Below, one piece after another: positions 5,916-5,935 of a stretch of DNA of 5,935 nt; position 1 is the stretch's first letter, and the number at the start of each line of letters is the position of its first letter. The stretch spans positions 1-5,935 of the forward strand of contig JAEDJF010000092.1 in the NCBI GenBank assembly GCA_016296485.1. The letters are read 5' to 3'. Under the pieces are notes generated by a model, which saw nothing but the letters and a program-made list of their open reading frames with translations, searched no databases and was not told where the DNA came from. The position numbers and the translations under genes were made by a program. This DNA comes from Oscillospiraceae bacterium (GTDB lineage Bacteria > Bacillota > Clostridia > Oscillospirales > Ruminococcaceae).

Positions 5916-5935
5916 GTGGCGTCCCTAGCGCGATT

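Noticed and set aside
1..5935. Mobile element, CRISPR array, tRNA or rRNA
   Set aside because: No transposase or integrase frame, no long terminal repeats, no regularly spaced repeats and no tRNA-like or rRNA-like stretch was seen on either strand.

Overview
The window reads as ordinary bacterial chromosome, most likely from an anaerobic Bacillota lineage of class Clostridia. The grounds are strong AGGAGG-type ribosome binding sites, sigma-A-like promoters, compact operons, GC-rich coding sequence broken by AT-rich intergenic stretches, and protein families typical of that group. No phylogenetic marker is present, so this placement is an inference.

Region 1 (1-2401, minus strand) holds two adjacent half-size ABC exporter genes. 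The first-transcribed gene (581-2401) is complete. The second starts at 588, overlaps the first by 8 nt and runs off the left edge. The complete subunit has the marks of the degenerate half of a heterodimeric exporter: Asp in place of the catalytic Glu after Walker B, and Gln in place of the switch-loop His. The pair therefore probably forms an asymmetric TM287/288- or BmrCD-like drug or lipid exporter.

Region 2 (2402-2623) is a divergent intergenic spacer. It carries a promoter for the exporter genes on the minus strand and a near-consensus promoter for the metal operon on the plus strand. An 18-bp perfect dyad of the SmtB/CadC operator type lies just downstream of the plus-strand promoter.

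Region 3 (2624-4918, plus strand) is a two-gene metal-resistance operon: an ArsR/SmtB-family metal-sensing repressor, then a P1B-type Zn2+/Cd2+/Pb2+ efflux ATPase, ended by an intrinsic terminator. The expected circuit is that the apo-repressor sits on the dyad; excess metal binds it, releases the DNA and induces the pump. Both proteins begin with a short His-rich tail. The ATPase has this tail in place of the usual folded N-terminal metal-binding domain.

Region 4 (4926-5935, plus strand) is a monocistronic short-chain dehydrogenase/reductase gene with its own putative promoter, strong ribosome binding site and a long hairpin terminator. Its substrate cannot be told from sequence.

I found no RNA genes, mobile elements, CRISPR arrays or clearly new system. 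The points most worth a second look are the asymmetric exporter, the two potential metal sites in the repressor, and the Asn-to-Asp change in the dehydrogenase tetrad.
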